Assembly: GCA_026874595.1 (NCBI GenBank)
Contig: CM049315.1
Location: forward strand, 74,166,401-74,230,400
Direction: 5' to 3'
Source of the DNA: Sipunculus nudus
Lineage: Eukaryota; Annelida; Sipuncula; Golfingiida; Sipunculidae
DNA length: 64,000 nt
Shown: positions 46,566-59,228 of the stretch, one piece after another
Numbering within the stretch: position 1 is the stretch's first letter
How the letters are laid out: the number at the start of each line of letters is the position of its first letter
Position numbers and translations under genes: made by a program
The notes under the pieces: generated by a model
The model's database searches: none
Seen by the model: the letters and a program-made list of their open reading frames with translations, nothing else
What the model was told of the DNA's origin: nothing

Positions 46566-47635
46566 ATCATGAAAATGAGAAACAATGGACCTGCCACGTG
46601 CATGTATAGTCTCCAACAAGATCTCAAGCTAGCAGTACCAGAAGCGAAAAGAAAATTAAAAGAGTGGGGTGCTTCATGTATATATGTGCCACGAAGCAGC
46701 ATATATGTGAGGCGAGGATCTCCGAGGAGGAGAGCATTGGGAGGGGTATCAATCTGTCATTGTGTTGAAACTTTTTATGTATAGACAATCTTTGGTAGAT
46801 TTTAAGCTGTTGTTCAGGTATTAAACTCTGTTAATCTAGTATCTCGATTTCCATGATCGGAAACTGCCCCCGCCCCCTACATCCGCCCCTGAGTACGGTG
46901 TTCTGTGCTGGATACAAAAGGGTCCAAACGACGAGCACGTTGCCATGGGTAACCTTCATCAGATGCTTTGAACTAAACCGCTCGTGTTTTATGATCTTTT
47001 GAAAAACAGAAATGAGTCAATTCTTGCTCAGTTCGCAATTTGGATCCTACAAATGAATTATTTTTCTTTCTAAAGATAGCAGGTTTCTACATTTTGGTGT
47101 AAAGAAATGGGATGTTGTTTAAAGGATAATCCACTATTAAATCGTTCTCATTTCATTCTTCACATTGCATTGATATAGGTTACAGAACAAAGACTATTTG
47201 ATAAGGGTCATTACATTGACATAGAATTAATATATTTTGGAGGAGGATCGTGTAAAACAGCAGATATCTTGAAGAAAATGGATGGTTTGTTTAGAATATT
47301 GGTATGGCCGAAGATATTAGATGCTTTATCCCGGAAAACAATGTAAGAATATATTTTGCATGACTAAAGATTAGAGAAACTGTTATCTCTGTCAGCATCT
47401 GGTGGTGCTGCCGACATTGATTTTGCTATTTTTGTTAGGTTTATTTCTTTATCAATGTTGTTTAACAAAATGTTAGCATAATGACTCAGAAACTAATGAA
47501 AGGATTTCTTTGAAATTGCTAACGTACATTGATTTTGATGGAAACTTCGTGGTGGGTAGATGTGTCTGTCTGTGGATCAAGACATGTTGCACCATTTATT
47601 TAGCGTAAGAATACATATGCATTGGACGGAGGGCC
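46566..47635. other. 3' flank of the sulfotransferase gene
   Basis: No canonical AATAAA was noticed close to the stop. 'GCCCCCGCCCCCTACATCCG' near 46868 resembles the end of the short G-run repeats. Nothing else is recognised. Confidence 0.35.
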
Positions 47636-47639
47636 CCAA

Positions 47640-48230
47640 CTGCGCAGAATCGGACTCACAAGGGTACGACTATTCAGTTAGGGATTTTCCCCCAGAAAAC
47701 TGCAGCCCATAATTCCTCTGGGTTTCTAAATAAACCAGCGGCGTAGGTATAAATGTTTTGAAGAAGGTAATGTTGTCGGTCCAAATATGTTGGATAAGAA
47801 TTTTTCATGGCAAATTACATAAACATGGGTGTTTTTGTGTAAGGGCTTCATGGTATTAGGAATATTTTTAAGCATGCATTTGTAAAATGTATACAGGAGG
47901 TGTTTCCTTGAAATGTAACAAATTTTACAGTGTGACAGTTGAGACAAGATGTCCCGGCCGTCCTACTTTTTACATTTCAAGGAAACACCTGTTTACATTT
48001 CACATACGGAAGCTTACAAATTTTTACTTACATTTGTAAAGTCCTTCACCAATTTCTATGCAGCGTACTCGAAGGAATACATAACCATCTTAACTACACT
48101 TAAACCTACGCTATCTTTGTATGTGGGAGTCCCGATGTTTATGGGCTGCAGATTTTGTAGCTCACAAATCCTAAACAACAGAGTCGCACTCCTTTGGGTC
48201 CGATTCCCCGCAGTGTGCAGAATCCGCTGG
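47640..48230. repeat. Long imperfect palindrome: two head-to-head copies of repeat P
   Basis: The arm 47640-47955 is matched by the reverse complement of 47960-48230. Paired anchors include 'GAATCGGAC', 'CTGCAGCCCATAA', 'GCGTAGGT', 'GTGTTTCCTTGAAATGTAA' and the centre CCCGGCCG at about 47953-47960 with almost no spacer. The first arm also matches 30625-30990. The arms are diverged to different degrees along their length. The open frames at 47726-48266 arise from this structure. Confidence 0.7.
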
Positions 48231-48239
48231 CTTCTCGCA

Positions 48240-51200
48240 CCGGATGTATTATGTAGCCGCCATTGAAAGTATTATGGCAAAACCAGGTAAACTGCACACC
48301 AGTAGATCTCCGTGTAAAAATAAACCAAGGAATTCTGTGTGCAGTTATGACCAGTCCTCGCACTATCTACCTTTTAAGCGGTACGACAACGCTGATTCAT
48401 GGTTGAGAAAAACATCTACAGGCCTACCGGTGTGGTCCGCACGAGGATAAAGTTCACGCCAGAAGGTCCGCCCCAAGGGGGCAAAATACGACACACTTCC
48501 TATGGCAGACTGAACTTTCAAATTGAATTTCCAGTCGGAACCTAGTTATATTTCATATTCAGTAACACACCAAACTCATATTATAAACCTAAGTATGACA
48601 GATAATAAAAAATCTCAGCTCTTTATGAAAATGTGAAAATTGAATTCCTTTTTTCAGTAGAAACTGTAACCTTACCAAACCGAACGATACCATATATTTT
48701 TATGTATCATTGAGCATTAAGTACTTCCGAGGTTTGAACAACAATCGGTCGATGCTTTCCGAATGACCTTAACAGTACCTCACCTTGCTGCCATCTAGTG
48801 TTTGAATTCACAACTAAGGACAGGCTGGTGCTCAGACTGAATGCAACCGAAACAATCGCGCTTTTACGCCTGCTGTTCTCTTACCTTCTCCATAGAATTT
48901 AAATATTCATGGTCTCTAGGTAATTTATATCAAGTAAAATTCTTATGACGCCTTTGTGACGGATGCAAACCCCTGGTTTGTCTGTCTTCGTGCTGTATAG
49001 CCATGTATCGTGTTGTATAGACAATATTAAAAAGGTTCAAGGGGTTATCTTTAATTAACAGACGTCAGATATGGGAATAGGCCCCTTTAAGTGGGCGTCT
49101 TTTGTGTTCTTGTAGGTTGGCTTTCTTCCATCATGTAATATACACACAGACGATGACGAATGGTAGGTTGTTCACATGAATTATTCGTAACCCGCGGCTT
49201 CCTTGCTTAGCACTACAGGTCAGGTCAACGTATTCCCACGTGGTTAGTTATGTGATTGAGTATTGCACCCAGAACACAAACTGGGTCTTAATTAGATTTG
49301 CTATTTCCACCAGGATGTCATTGACTGAATTTTGAAATCACTCAACTCTAGTAATAAATGTTGTTTTTATTATTTTCTCATATTGTGATGTTGACAACGC
49401 TTGAATTAAATACTAAGCTTTTATTAAGATCAGTAATTTTCTTGTCAATGTGTTCCTATGTCTGATGTCACTGTAGAAAGAAGTGACAACAGTTTTTAAT
49501 GTAGAACACAACCTCAAGTTCTTGTGAAAAAAAATAGAAATTAAAATCTTTTTCAGTCCATCAGTGTGTAACATTTTTTACATTTATATGTAAAATCTTA
49601 ATTTGTTCGTATTTGTATAAGCAAACGTGTTATATGATTATATAATTTATTTTGAATTACAGTTTAACTTAAGATGGTGTGCACCTACAATGATTTGGTT
49701 TCCTGTAAGAAATATATGAACGCAGTGGTGTGTATTTATGTAAAACAAAGACAAGAGCGCCGCCATGCGGATGGAACTAAAACGATATTTAAAAAAACTG
49801 TTGTGCATTACAAGCATAAAATGAAAAACGTTTTCCAGGAATAACGTCAGACATAGGAAGATCCTGGTACCGGTGGATATTGTTTATACCATTGCATTAT
49901 TACACAGCCTCATTATATTTCTGATAAACCCCAAATCCTTACACACAGAATAAATCGTGGATGCAGGTCTCGGAAGCCCCGTGACTGTTAAGAACACCCA
50001 GCTGACAGCGAATGCCCTGCCGGATGTTGCGGCACCCTTGACCCATTAATCGATATGGGTAGTAGGCCTATAGGTAAAGCGCTGTGTAAAGAGCGTACAT
50101 TCAATCTTGTCAACCAATATACTGTGTAAACGGAAGAAAGACAATGTTCATTTTTCCGAAACGATGAAAACGTTATTTAAATTAAAGATTTAAATTTGAG
50201 AAATTTGAGCGAAAGCTGACCATTGTAATCAATTTCACATATAAAACGAAAAAAAGGCTGTAATTACAAAACAAAGCAAAACAATTCTTAGTTTCACCAT
50301 AGGTAAACCTTGAAACTTCCCTATCTCCCACAAGCGGATCCAAAGGAGGGACCTTTAAGGGTTTCAGGGAAATTTTTGCTACCTGGACCCCGCCTTTTGC
50401 AGACCAGGGAAGTCTTGTATTGGAGTTAATATTAAAGTTTACATGCCTTTCTTCAATAAGGTGTCGTACTTTGACGTATGATACAGGCCCGTACTGGCTT
50501 CATCCGGCTTGAGCGAGATTAAAAAGATAGGTGTTTATGTGTTTATGAATAATTTTAATTCTGAACATTGGTAAAAATTAAGATCAGCGATGAGCGCTCT
50601 TTTATACGCCATATTGTTTTCCAAATCAGGCACTGTGTGCACTCTGAGGAACGTTAAACATTTCTTTCACATAACTATACTTAATTTTTCTCAAAATTTC
50701 TTTAACTATAAACACATTGCTGTTGGTTGTCTGCCTGTCTGTCTGTCTATAGTCCGTTTCATCCCCTCATGTCCACCTGTTTTTTGCTATGAAAATTTTT
50801 ATTAGGTACATTTCAAGGGAAACAATTATGGTGTAGATAGGAGTATAACAGAATCTATTTTTCAACTAGGTAATTCCTACCTTATGTCATATTTGAGTAA
50901 CAGAATTTTCTGAAAATATGAGAAATCAGTCTACATTTTACAACATATCAGACCCACTTATGGCGGTCAAGGTCATTGGTCACATGCAAAACAGCCTCAA
51001 CTGACAGCTGGTGATTGGATGCTCTCATGTAAACACTAAAAAAAATATAACCAGCTAAAACAAAGATGGCTACTTATGGAGGGACACACAATATCTGCCA
51101 GATCATGATAAAGAGATTAAATGTTGTAAAACATGAACGGGGGATTTATTGTAAAATTCTTAACTGCCATATTAGGTTGTCACTTCCATATGTTGTTTAC

Positions 51201-51530
51201 TTGGAAAATATTGAAAATTATAAACGTTTAAGTAAATCATCTACAAAAAACAGGTGGACAGCAGGTGGTGAAATGGACTATAGCTGTCAGTATGCCGGTG
51301 TGTCAAGCTGTCTGTGTAGTTGATTGTCCGTTTGGCTGGCCGTCTTTTTTTTAATGTACATGTATGTATCCACGTATGTGTATATATGTACGTAAGTTCA
51401 GATCTGTAACAAAAAAAAAACACGACTCATTCTTGAAGGAAATTCGAAAAAAAAATATTGCTTATCTGCGATATCTCGGTCCGCCTCGAAGATGATTCCG
51501 ATCCTGATTCCAGATTCTAAATTTCAAAAG
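48240..51530. other. Intergenic, nothing recognised
   Basis: Several short frames (48244, 50590, 51066, all plus) have no recognisable domain. A segment near 50335-50410 ('AAGCGGATCCAAAGGAGGGA') resembles the short G-run repeats seen at 22-24 kb. Confidence 0.3.
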
Positions 51531-51539
51531 ATAAACTAG

Positions 51540-51625
51540 TTAAATTGTAGTTCTCTCATCACTCCCCAGATGGCAGGTCACCATCGAATTCACGACTCGC
51601 TACCGCTAGACCACACTTAGTTCTG
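51540..51625 (-). repeat. tRNA-like SINE head (possible)
   Basis: On the minus strand 'GTGGTCTAGCGGTAGCGA' fits a polymerase III box A, and about 30 bp later 'GTGAATTCGATGG' is a poor box B. The arrangement recalls the tRNA-derived start of a SINE. It does not fold into a complete tRNA and no tail was identified. Confidence 0.3.
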
Positions 51626-51917
51626 ATGTTATATTATTTCTTTTCTTTAATGCAACTTCAATAATACCCAGTAGAAAATAGGAAAAAAGGCTATAATAAA
51701 TTATCTCAATAAATTCTCATTACTCTTATGATTTGTATGGATCATCTGCGTGAGTTTGAGTTTGATCGTAAACCCACGATAGCTCTGAGACGATTTGTAT
51801 AGATTTATTGGGGACTAATTTATCAATGTACTATTGTGTATAGGACATGTCAATACGGATACTTACCTGGCACGGGGGACACCGTTTCCCCGGACCTTAG
51901 TATCTCTCATCTCCTAG

Positions 51918-53013
51918 ATGGCCTCTAACCCCTGGGGTGGAGGGGCATCACGCCAATCCGCTGCCCGGGTTAATTCCCTATTACATCCCAAAACATCAGT
52001 AATATGTGTACATGACTTTTCCGTTTTGGATACACAAGATGCGATTCGGGAACTGGTGGAGATCTATGGGAAAAGTTTGATTATGGCGAATCCGGTCTCG
52101 GTTATAAACCTGCAACTGATTTTTTTATTCAACGGGAAACGCTGAACTTGTGGCAATGGAAGGAGTTCAAGTGAGAAATAGAACTCTAGAAACGAAAATG
52201 GCGGAGGACAGCAGACCCGTTTGGGTTTCCTTGCGTGGACTGCCTCTGGATATCGAACACGAGGAAGTTACAAAGAGTCTGCGTCCTTATAGAAAGGTGT
52301 TAAGGAGCTGCCGCCATAAGCTTTGGCCAGGAACGGAGCTGCTAAAACTTGACCTTGAGGTACTTATGTTTGTATAGTGTGAACTTCCGGACCGAATGGA
52401 ATTCTACTATAACGGCGACAGGTATGTACATGTAGCTTACATACGCTACAAAGAAAAACCGCAAGTAGCTAGCGATGCAAAGATGAAGGACATGTCCAAC
52501 TAAATTGTCCGGAACGGGAATGCGATACTGAAATGGTGACCCAGACGCCAAAATCAACCGTGGCAGATAGAGAAAACAGTGAAAACATACTTACCTCAAA
52601 CGCCGACACTGAAAGATCTGTAGAGGGAGCTACAGGCATATCTGCAGAGATGTTCGACGATGATCCGTTTCCTCCCCTAATGATTGTCGAAGATGTAGCA
52701 CCTGAAAAAGAAAAAGATACAGCAATAGGAATAAAACGTAGGTTACCGGAGTCGCCGTCAGATCCAGCCGTCGCTTTATCGGTGATGAAGAAAGCGCCAA
52801 GAAATGTCGCTGACGATCGTCCTGAGGTGCCCATGAAAACGATCACGCCCTCTCCGTCGGCGATGGAACCCGTACGGAAATCCGATACATCGAACGCAGG
52901 AAGCAGACCTTTGGCACGTCCCCGGACCACAGACGACGATAGATCACACTCTGCTGACCAGCCGCTAGCCCAGGACCATGTAAACGGCCTATCGGATACA
53001 GAATACTACAAAT
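51918..53013 (+). pseudogene. LINE ORF1 (nucleic-acid-binding protein), broken
   Basis: Pieces in different frames run from MASNPWGGGASRQSAA at 51918 through 'SRPVWVSLRGLPLDIEHEEV' (about 52210-52270), which fits an RNA-recognition-like domain. 'YYNGDRYVHVAYIRYKEKP' and 'KDEGHVQLNCPERE' (about 52400-52525) then look like the remnant of a CCHC zinc knuckle. A hydrophilic tail follows to 53013. ORF1 proteins of this group bind the element's RNA. At least two frameshifts break it. Confidence 0.6.
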
Positions 53014-53026
53014 AGACGGTATAAAT

Positions 53027-53032
<6 letters not shown>

Positions 53033-53070
<38 letters not shown>
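53033..53070. repeat. (TA)n microsatellite between LINE ORF1 and ORF2
   Basis: About 19 TA repeats followed by GTGTGTGTG, expanded after insertion of the LINE. Confidence 0.95.
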
Positions 53071-53073
<3 letters not shown>

Positions 53074-53078
53074 TATGT

Positions 53079-55797
53079 GTGTGTGTGTATTTCATTATGG
53101 TTAGCACCTTGGCTAGCCTGAACATTAGAGGACTTGGTGATGCGAACAAACAACGAGACTTAAAGAACGTTGTGATGAAAAATAATATTTGCAGGAAACG
53201 TTTTTACACTCACCTGATTATAATAATATCGATAAATCATGGGGGGGGGGGGTACTTTTTATTCCAGTACTTGTATTTATCGTCACGCTGGCACGTCAAT
53301 CTGGGTTGCTGGTAATAGTGGTGCCGAGGTCGCGGATTTTAAATATGACACCACCGGGCGATTTGTAAGTATCATTTTATCTATTGATTCTTTATCTTTA
53401 AACATTATAAATGTATACTGTCCAACCAATAAGAGAGAGAGACGTAAAATCATTAAAGAGATACCTAATTATATATTGTCCGAAGATAAAGTTAAATGTC
53501 CTGTTATATTAGCAGGAGATTTTTAATTTCATTGAACATTTGTCTTTAGACAAACAAGGAGGGAGTTCAGTTTAAAAAGATTGTTTAATTGGTTGTAATG
53601 AAATAGACCGTTTAAAAGATATGTATATGTTGGAGGATTCCTTTAGGGTCTTAAACCCACAAGAGAGATGTTTTACTTTTCATAATATACCCTTAAATAT
53701 CCAGAACAATTATCCAAATTCTTTACTTGACTTGAGAGACAAAGGGGCATCCAGCGAACCATGCAGGGCATTCAAGACCTCAGTGAAAGTCCATTCAAGT
53801 ATTAATTCAATGCTCTAGCTTGGTCTTTCTTTTCACAAAAACCTTTATACTGCCGAAGAAATGGACATTGACTCACAAGACTTCTTTCTTTCAAATATTT
53901 CGAGTACTTTTAATCTAGACAAAGCCAGTGTGTGTGAGGGGAAAATCAATTTACAGGAGGCAAAGAAAGCTCTGGATTCTTTTAATTTGGAGAAAAGTCC
54001 GGGTACAGACGGACTCACAGCCGAGTTTTATAGTTATTTTTGGGACCTCCTTGGTCCAGACCTTATTACAGTTTTTAATTCAGAACACGGTCAAGGCCGT
54101 TTATCTTGTTCTCAGAGAAGAGGTATTATATCGTTAATTTTATAAAAAGGTGATCGTACTCTTTTGAAAAACTGGAGGCCTATTTCATTATTGAATATAG
54201 ATTATAAAATTTTGACTAAGTGTTTGTGTAACCGTTTGCGTTTTTTATTAGATGTTGTTATATTAAACGACCAAACTTGTTCAGTTAAAGGTAGATCAAT
54301 TACTCAAACTGTTTCGTTAATATACGTGATGTCATTAATTATACCAAGAATAAAAAAAATACCAGGGGCCTTAATATGCGTAGACCAAAAGAAGGCTTTT
54401 GATCGTTTGGATTGGCAGTTTATGTTTAAGTGTTTAAAGAAGTTTGGTTTTGGACCTGAGTTTATTAATTGGATTAAGGTTTGTTACGCAGATGTACAGA
54501 GTTGCCTCAAGATAAATGGTTATATGTCATCTTTTTTTAACTTGTCACGCGGGACGAGACAAGGCTTCCCATTGAGACCACTCATATATTTTAGTAGCTG
54601 AATCTATGGTTTGCTCAATAAGAAATGAACCAAATATTAAAGGAATAAAATTACCAGATATACAGAGTTAAAGATTGCACAATATGCTGACGATACCACT
54701 CTTTTTGTATCTGATGTCGCATCTATTCATAAATGTTTCAATATTTTTCATGGGGCCTGTGGGGCCAAGGTGAACGTTCAGAAAACGGAGGGTTTGTGGT
54801 TGGGAAAATTTATAGGTGGGGGGGGGGGACACCGTGTTACATTAATTGGTCATTAGACAAAATCAAGGTTTTAGGATTAATATTAGGAAATAGTGACACA
54901 AGTAAAGAGAACTGGGAAACTAAAATTAAAAAATTTCAGAGTATACTGTACTTATGGTCGTTAAGGAATTTAATATATACTGGAAAGATTACTTCATTAG
55001 CCAGAAGTGGGATTTGGTATTTTTCAAATGTGATTCATGGTACCACACTGGGTGGTTAAGAATCTAGAGCAGCTACTACCTGATTTTTTATGGAATTTTA
55101 AGAGTTTTGTTAGAAAAGTGGTAATATTTTTGCCAAGAGAGAAAATAAATATTAATTCTAAGATATTAGCACAGAGGGCGCTTTGGTTATCTCAGGTTTA
55201 AATATGCAACACAAATGTAAAGCTTTAGCAGAATATTTTATTGGTGAGTATAAAAATTTAAGTTTTGGTAAAGACATATTACTATGTATGATAGATGCAA
55301 ATAGTCGTAATTGGAAAAATCAACCGATAGAATATAGGGAAATGTTGTATGCATGGGATAAAGTTGGTGTAACATCTAAAGTGATTCCCTTAAATAAATC
55401 CGCCATATTAGGTCAGCCACTGATTTTGAAAGCCAATATTATAAATGATAAATGAAAACCATTTTTGTTGTACGAATTTTTCAACAAGGGTTGCAATAAG
55501 GTTTGTAACATTTGGAATAGACGCCTAGGATATTTCTGTAGATACGAAGATTTAGTTTTACGATACGGACAAGTTAACTCGACTTGGTTTAATGGTAAAT
55601 ATGCTTCTATGATAAAAGATATTCCTCAGTCATGGGTTCAAACACTACGAAAGGGGCGTGATGGTGAATTTGAATATAAGTATGGTTTTTATAAAAATTA
55701 TGTATTTTGTTGAATCAGAGAAATTTTCATGTAAAAGTTTATATACTGTGTTGTTAAAAGATGAAATTCCGTCCTGTGTCAGTAAGTGGAAATCTAT
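53079..55797 (+). pseudogene. LINE ORF2 (endonuclease-reverse transcriptase), broken
   Basis: The endonuclease start is 'STLASLNIRGLGDANKQRD' (53100). Part of the domain is missing, replaced by a poly-G tract at 53241, and the trace resumes with 'SLNIINVYCPTNKRERR' and 'ILAGDF'. Reverse transcriptase pieces are 'LEKSPGTDGLTAEFY' (about 53983), 'NWRPISLLN' (54167), 'ALICVDQKKAFDRLDW' (54370-54417, where the catalytic region normally has F/Y-x-x-D), 'RGTRQG' (about 54550) and 'AQYADDTTLFVSD' (about 54679), with the YADD box intact although the frame around it is broken. C-terminal pieces continue to about 55797. Many stops and frameshifts are present, so no active enzyme is made. Confidence 0.8.
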
Positions 55798-55800
55798 ATA

Positions 55801-57534
55801 TTAATAGCGAAAGGCGATTTTTGTAATTTTCAATATCTCCTCTGATACCATCGTACGGATTGCCTTGTTTTTCGACCTACATATGCTCCGGCTTTGTCCG
55901 AAGAGATTCCACCAATTTTTATTTGCAATATTTGCATATTACGTGCATAATCAATAGTTTTAATATTTGCTCCCCCGCGGGCGACTCTTTTCTTTGTGTC
56001 TTCGGGCCCGGTAACACAATGGCTATAAAGTGTGTGATGGCGGGACAGAGATTTACTCCGGGGGTCTTCTCAGGCACTATATTTCACAAACCCGTGAGGC
56101 CGAGCGATATTTTACATTTGTTTTGTATGTTTCGATAAAAATTTCATATAATCAGGAAAAAAAGCATGAAAATAACAAAATTGTTTTGCTTAACACGCAA
56201 AAACACTACTTAACAATGGAAATCTGACCTAAATTGTATTATTTTATCTTCTTGGAAGATGAAAATCAAAATAACTATTTTGATGCCGGGGGGGGGGGGG
56301 TAAATTGACGCGGGCGGTGCCTAAGAAACATACCTTTAATGTTTTGGTCTTATCAGTCGCACTAGGTCGCACGAGCCCAGGGCCTAGCGTGCGATTGAGG
56401 TCCTTGACTAATATTCACCAACACATGTAGGCCTACTGTGTAACAGATGTAAAGAAAATATTAACATAATTGATGTCGTGCTTGGTAGAGTGTGATGTGC
56501 ATACGTAGAGGCAACACCAGAATTTTACATAAAATCGACTTAAAATGCTTGGGAAATCGAGATTTTTATCTCATTACCGCCATTTTAAATGTAAGACTCC
56601 TGCGAATGTATATTTAATACGTTTGTACTGGTTTTTGTTTCTTTATAATGAATGTGCCATCTGATTTTCCCTTATGTTAATGTAATAATCTTTGACTTTT
56701 AATTCTTATATTCAGTATGTCTGCTAATTCCAAGTAAGTCATGGCCATCATTGTTACTATTTTCACAAATAAAACTGGTAATTTTTGCATTTTCTTCTTA
56801 GGTCGTTTACGTGGACGGTTTCTTTTGTATGTATATGTAATACTCTAGGTCAGTTTCTCATGTCACATGGTACATGTGTAGGTGACTATTTGTCAAAGAC
56901 CCCCACCACATGTTAGGCTATGGCTTCGGGTGACCATGTCTTATATGTAGTTTAGGTTAGTCCCACACATGTATATCTGTAGATATGTAAATGTACATGA
57001 CAAACGCCCATTTTGTCAGGTTTGCCTAGGTTTTGTTTGTGCCTACAAAGGGTGCTTGGGTTTCTTTGAGTTCGTTCACTTTTACGTTTTCAGGGATGGG
57101 CTTTAGTTTATTTATTTTTTTTTTTATCTTGAGTAGGGCACTTGGTTTATAGTTCAATTTATTTTTAAATTTTTTGGGAGGGGTTTTGGTTATTTATGTC
57201 TATGGTTTGTTAATAGCTGTTGAGAACATGTTCTTTTATCTGTTTTCAGGAAAATATTTAAATCGGAGTGATGAGGTATCGTAAATTTGCATGATAAAAA
57301 ATTAAATATGCTTTGCTTGATTGGCTCTGTTGGAGTTTTGTTTGTTTGTACGACACTTCATTATTTGTTTGTTTGCGGTTGGTTCTTTATTTGTTTTGTT
57401 AATGTGAATGCATGTACATATGTTTGTCATGAATATATTGGAATGTATCTCTTTTTCAGGATTAGGTATATATGCATTTTGAAATCTATGAAAATGTCGG
57501 ACATTTTTCTCTTTCAGGTTATGAGATAGGACAC

Positions 57535-57585
<51 letters not shown>

Positions 57586-58490
57586 TGGACTATGTAACAC
57601 AAAGGTATGTTTGTGCTTGTGTTTGTATGTATTTGGATTGATATACCCACCATGGTGTTGGTGAGGAATGTATGTACAAATGATTGTATATATACTTGAT
57701 TTTATGTTAATACGGATGTGAGCTTCGGCAGGCATGCCAATATTTATGTCTAGCGGTTAATTTAAGAAAACGTGCTGGATTGAAGATAAGTAGCCAGTAC
57801 ATGACCTATTACGTGTTGCTTCCACTGAAGGATACGGTCATAATAAGCTTTACTATTGAAACAAGGAATTATATTCCATGTAATCTCATAGGTGTTAGGT
57901 AACGGATAAAACCTTGTTTACACGCATGTGGCCATCGGCGGATAAAGGAGTTTAAAATAGAGAAATAGAGGGGAGGGTATGGGAGCTTGATGGTCCCTTC
58001 GATAAGGTAGAAATTTTTTTAATTTATTGCAAATTAGGGGTAGTTTCATAAACATCATAATGTAAAATCCGACTCTGTTATAGGTTGTAAGGTTCAATGA
58101 TTGTCAAATGACCTGGTTCAATTAAGCTTTTAAGTAAGCATTAAAATGAATTTTAGCCCAAATGATATATATTTGGAATCCCCAGACTATTCTCTGTTTG
58201 ATAAGCTATATATAAATTACGGTTTTGTTGTTGGTCTGATTATTTTTAAATTTAAAGCCAAATTTCCATTTTTTTTAAAACGCGATATATCTGGCCTCTG
58301 GCAAAAGTATGCATTCAAAAATAACATTTTCTTTAAATACATACAAATATCTCAATGCGTTTTTGTTTTCATCATATATATATATATATATCTCTTTCTT
58401 ATTACATTTCAAATTAAAATATTTTTGACAAATTGACCAATGATTCTTTGTAAAAATGCACTGTGACTACTCCATATAACAAAATAAATA
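55801..58490. other. T- and G-rich noncoding stretch after the LINE
   Basis: Contains a GC-richer block (55970-56110), a G-run near 56288-56299, several poly-T runs (57114-57126) and a (TA)n tract at about 57538-57582. Part of it could be the 3' untranslated end of the LINE, but no boundary could be set. The open frames at 55860-56227 and 57287-57529 have no domain. Confidence 0.35.
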
Positions 58491-58494
58491 AAAA

Positions 58495-58815
58495 ATACTC
58501 ATTTGAGATTACACGTTTTCAAACATATTGGAAAATTGCCAAATTGGAAAATGAAAAATACTCTTCTGCGATAATACAGTTTAAAACATATTGGAAAATT
58601 GCCAAAATTGGAAAATGGAAAATACTCATTTTATATTACACGTTTTTAAACATATTGGAAAATTACCAAATTGGAAAATGAAAAATACTCTTTTGCGAAA
58701 ATACAGTTTGAAACATATTGGAAAATTGCCAAATTGGAAAATGGAAAATACTCTTTGATATTACAAGTTTTTAAAATTACAAAATTGGAAAATTGCCAAA
58801 TTGGAAAGATTTATC
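58495..58815 (+). repeat. Tandem repeat of about 63 bp (5 units)
   Basis: Units begin near 58495, 58558, 58622, 58686 and 58749 and share 'AACATATTGGAAAATTGCC' and 'AAATTGGAAAATG-AAAATAC'. Two unit types alternate, one with 'ATTACACGTTTT' and the other with 'ATACAGTTT', so the true period may be about 127 bp. The last unit is shortened. Since 63 is divisible by three, in-frame repeats such as 'TYWKIAKLEN' appear, but the array looks noncoding. Confidence 0.85.
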
Positions 58816-58819
58816 GGAG

Positions 58820-59225
58820 ACGGTTTGTGAGAAGTGTCCCTCTAAAAATTTAAAAAATTACTGAAAGACAGTTTTGAGAAAATGGCTGTTTCGGGAGAGC
58901 TTTTTGTTGTAGTAGGCTTACTGAAATGTGAATGAAAGTTACAGTGGTTTTACATGAAACCGTATGATCTTCTGTTTTAGTTCTGTCCCTCCCCAATTTC
59001 ACTATCATGCATAAAAAGGTGGTTTAATACCAACTGTCAAGTCTGTAAGTGTCAAACTCTGAAGGAGACGGGGCTTATGTTACCAACACTAAGTTAGGGT
59101 CAATACACAGGCCCAGTTGTAATCAGGTCGCCTGCCTGCCTTGGCTTGCACTAATTAAGGGTCCATAAACAGGGCTCAGCTGTACTTAAGCCCTTAAGAC
59201 CTGCTACTGAAGGTCACAATCACAG
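58820..59225. other. Intergenic
   Basis: No feature apart from unique noncoding sequence. Confidence 0.3.
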
Positions 59226-59228
59226 ATA

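Larger units (their letters stand above)
51859..55800 (+). mobile_element. Degenerate L1/Tx1-type LINE with a U1 snRNA-like 5' end
   Basis: An ORF1-like region (51918-53013) is followed by an ORF2-like region with an APE-type endonuclease (about 53095-53560) and a reverse transcriptase (about 53860-54720). The non-LTR type is shown by the order endonuclease then reverse transcriptase in one unit, and by motifs such as 'NWRPISLLNIDYKILTK' and 'RGTRQGFPL'. The spacing and 'FDRLDW' point to the L1/Tx1 group rather than CR1 or RTE. Frameshifts, stops and internal deletions throughout show it is inactive. The 5' edge was placed at ATACTTACCTGGCA (51859). The 3' edge is uncertain: the protein trace ends near 55797 and no poly-A tail follows. 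Confidence 0.8.

Noticed and set aside
51540-51625. Functional tRNA gene on the minus strand
   Set aside because: Box A is good, but box B is poor and no complete cloverleaf can be drawn; at most a SINE remnant.
51859-51900. Intact U1 snRNA gene
   Set aside because: Only about the first 14 bases match well; the Sm site and the remaining stems are absent and LINE ORF1 begins at once.
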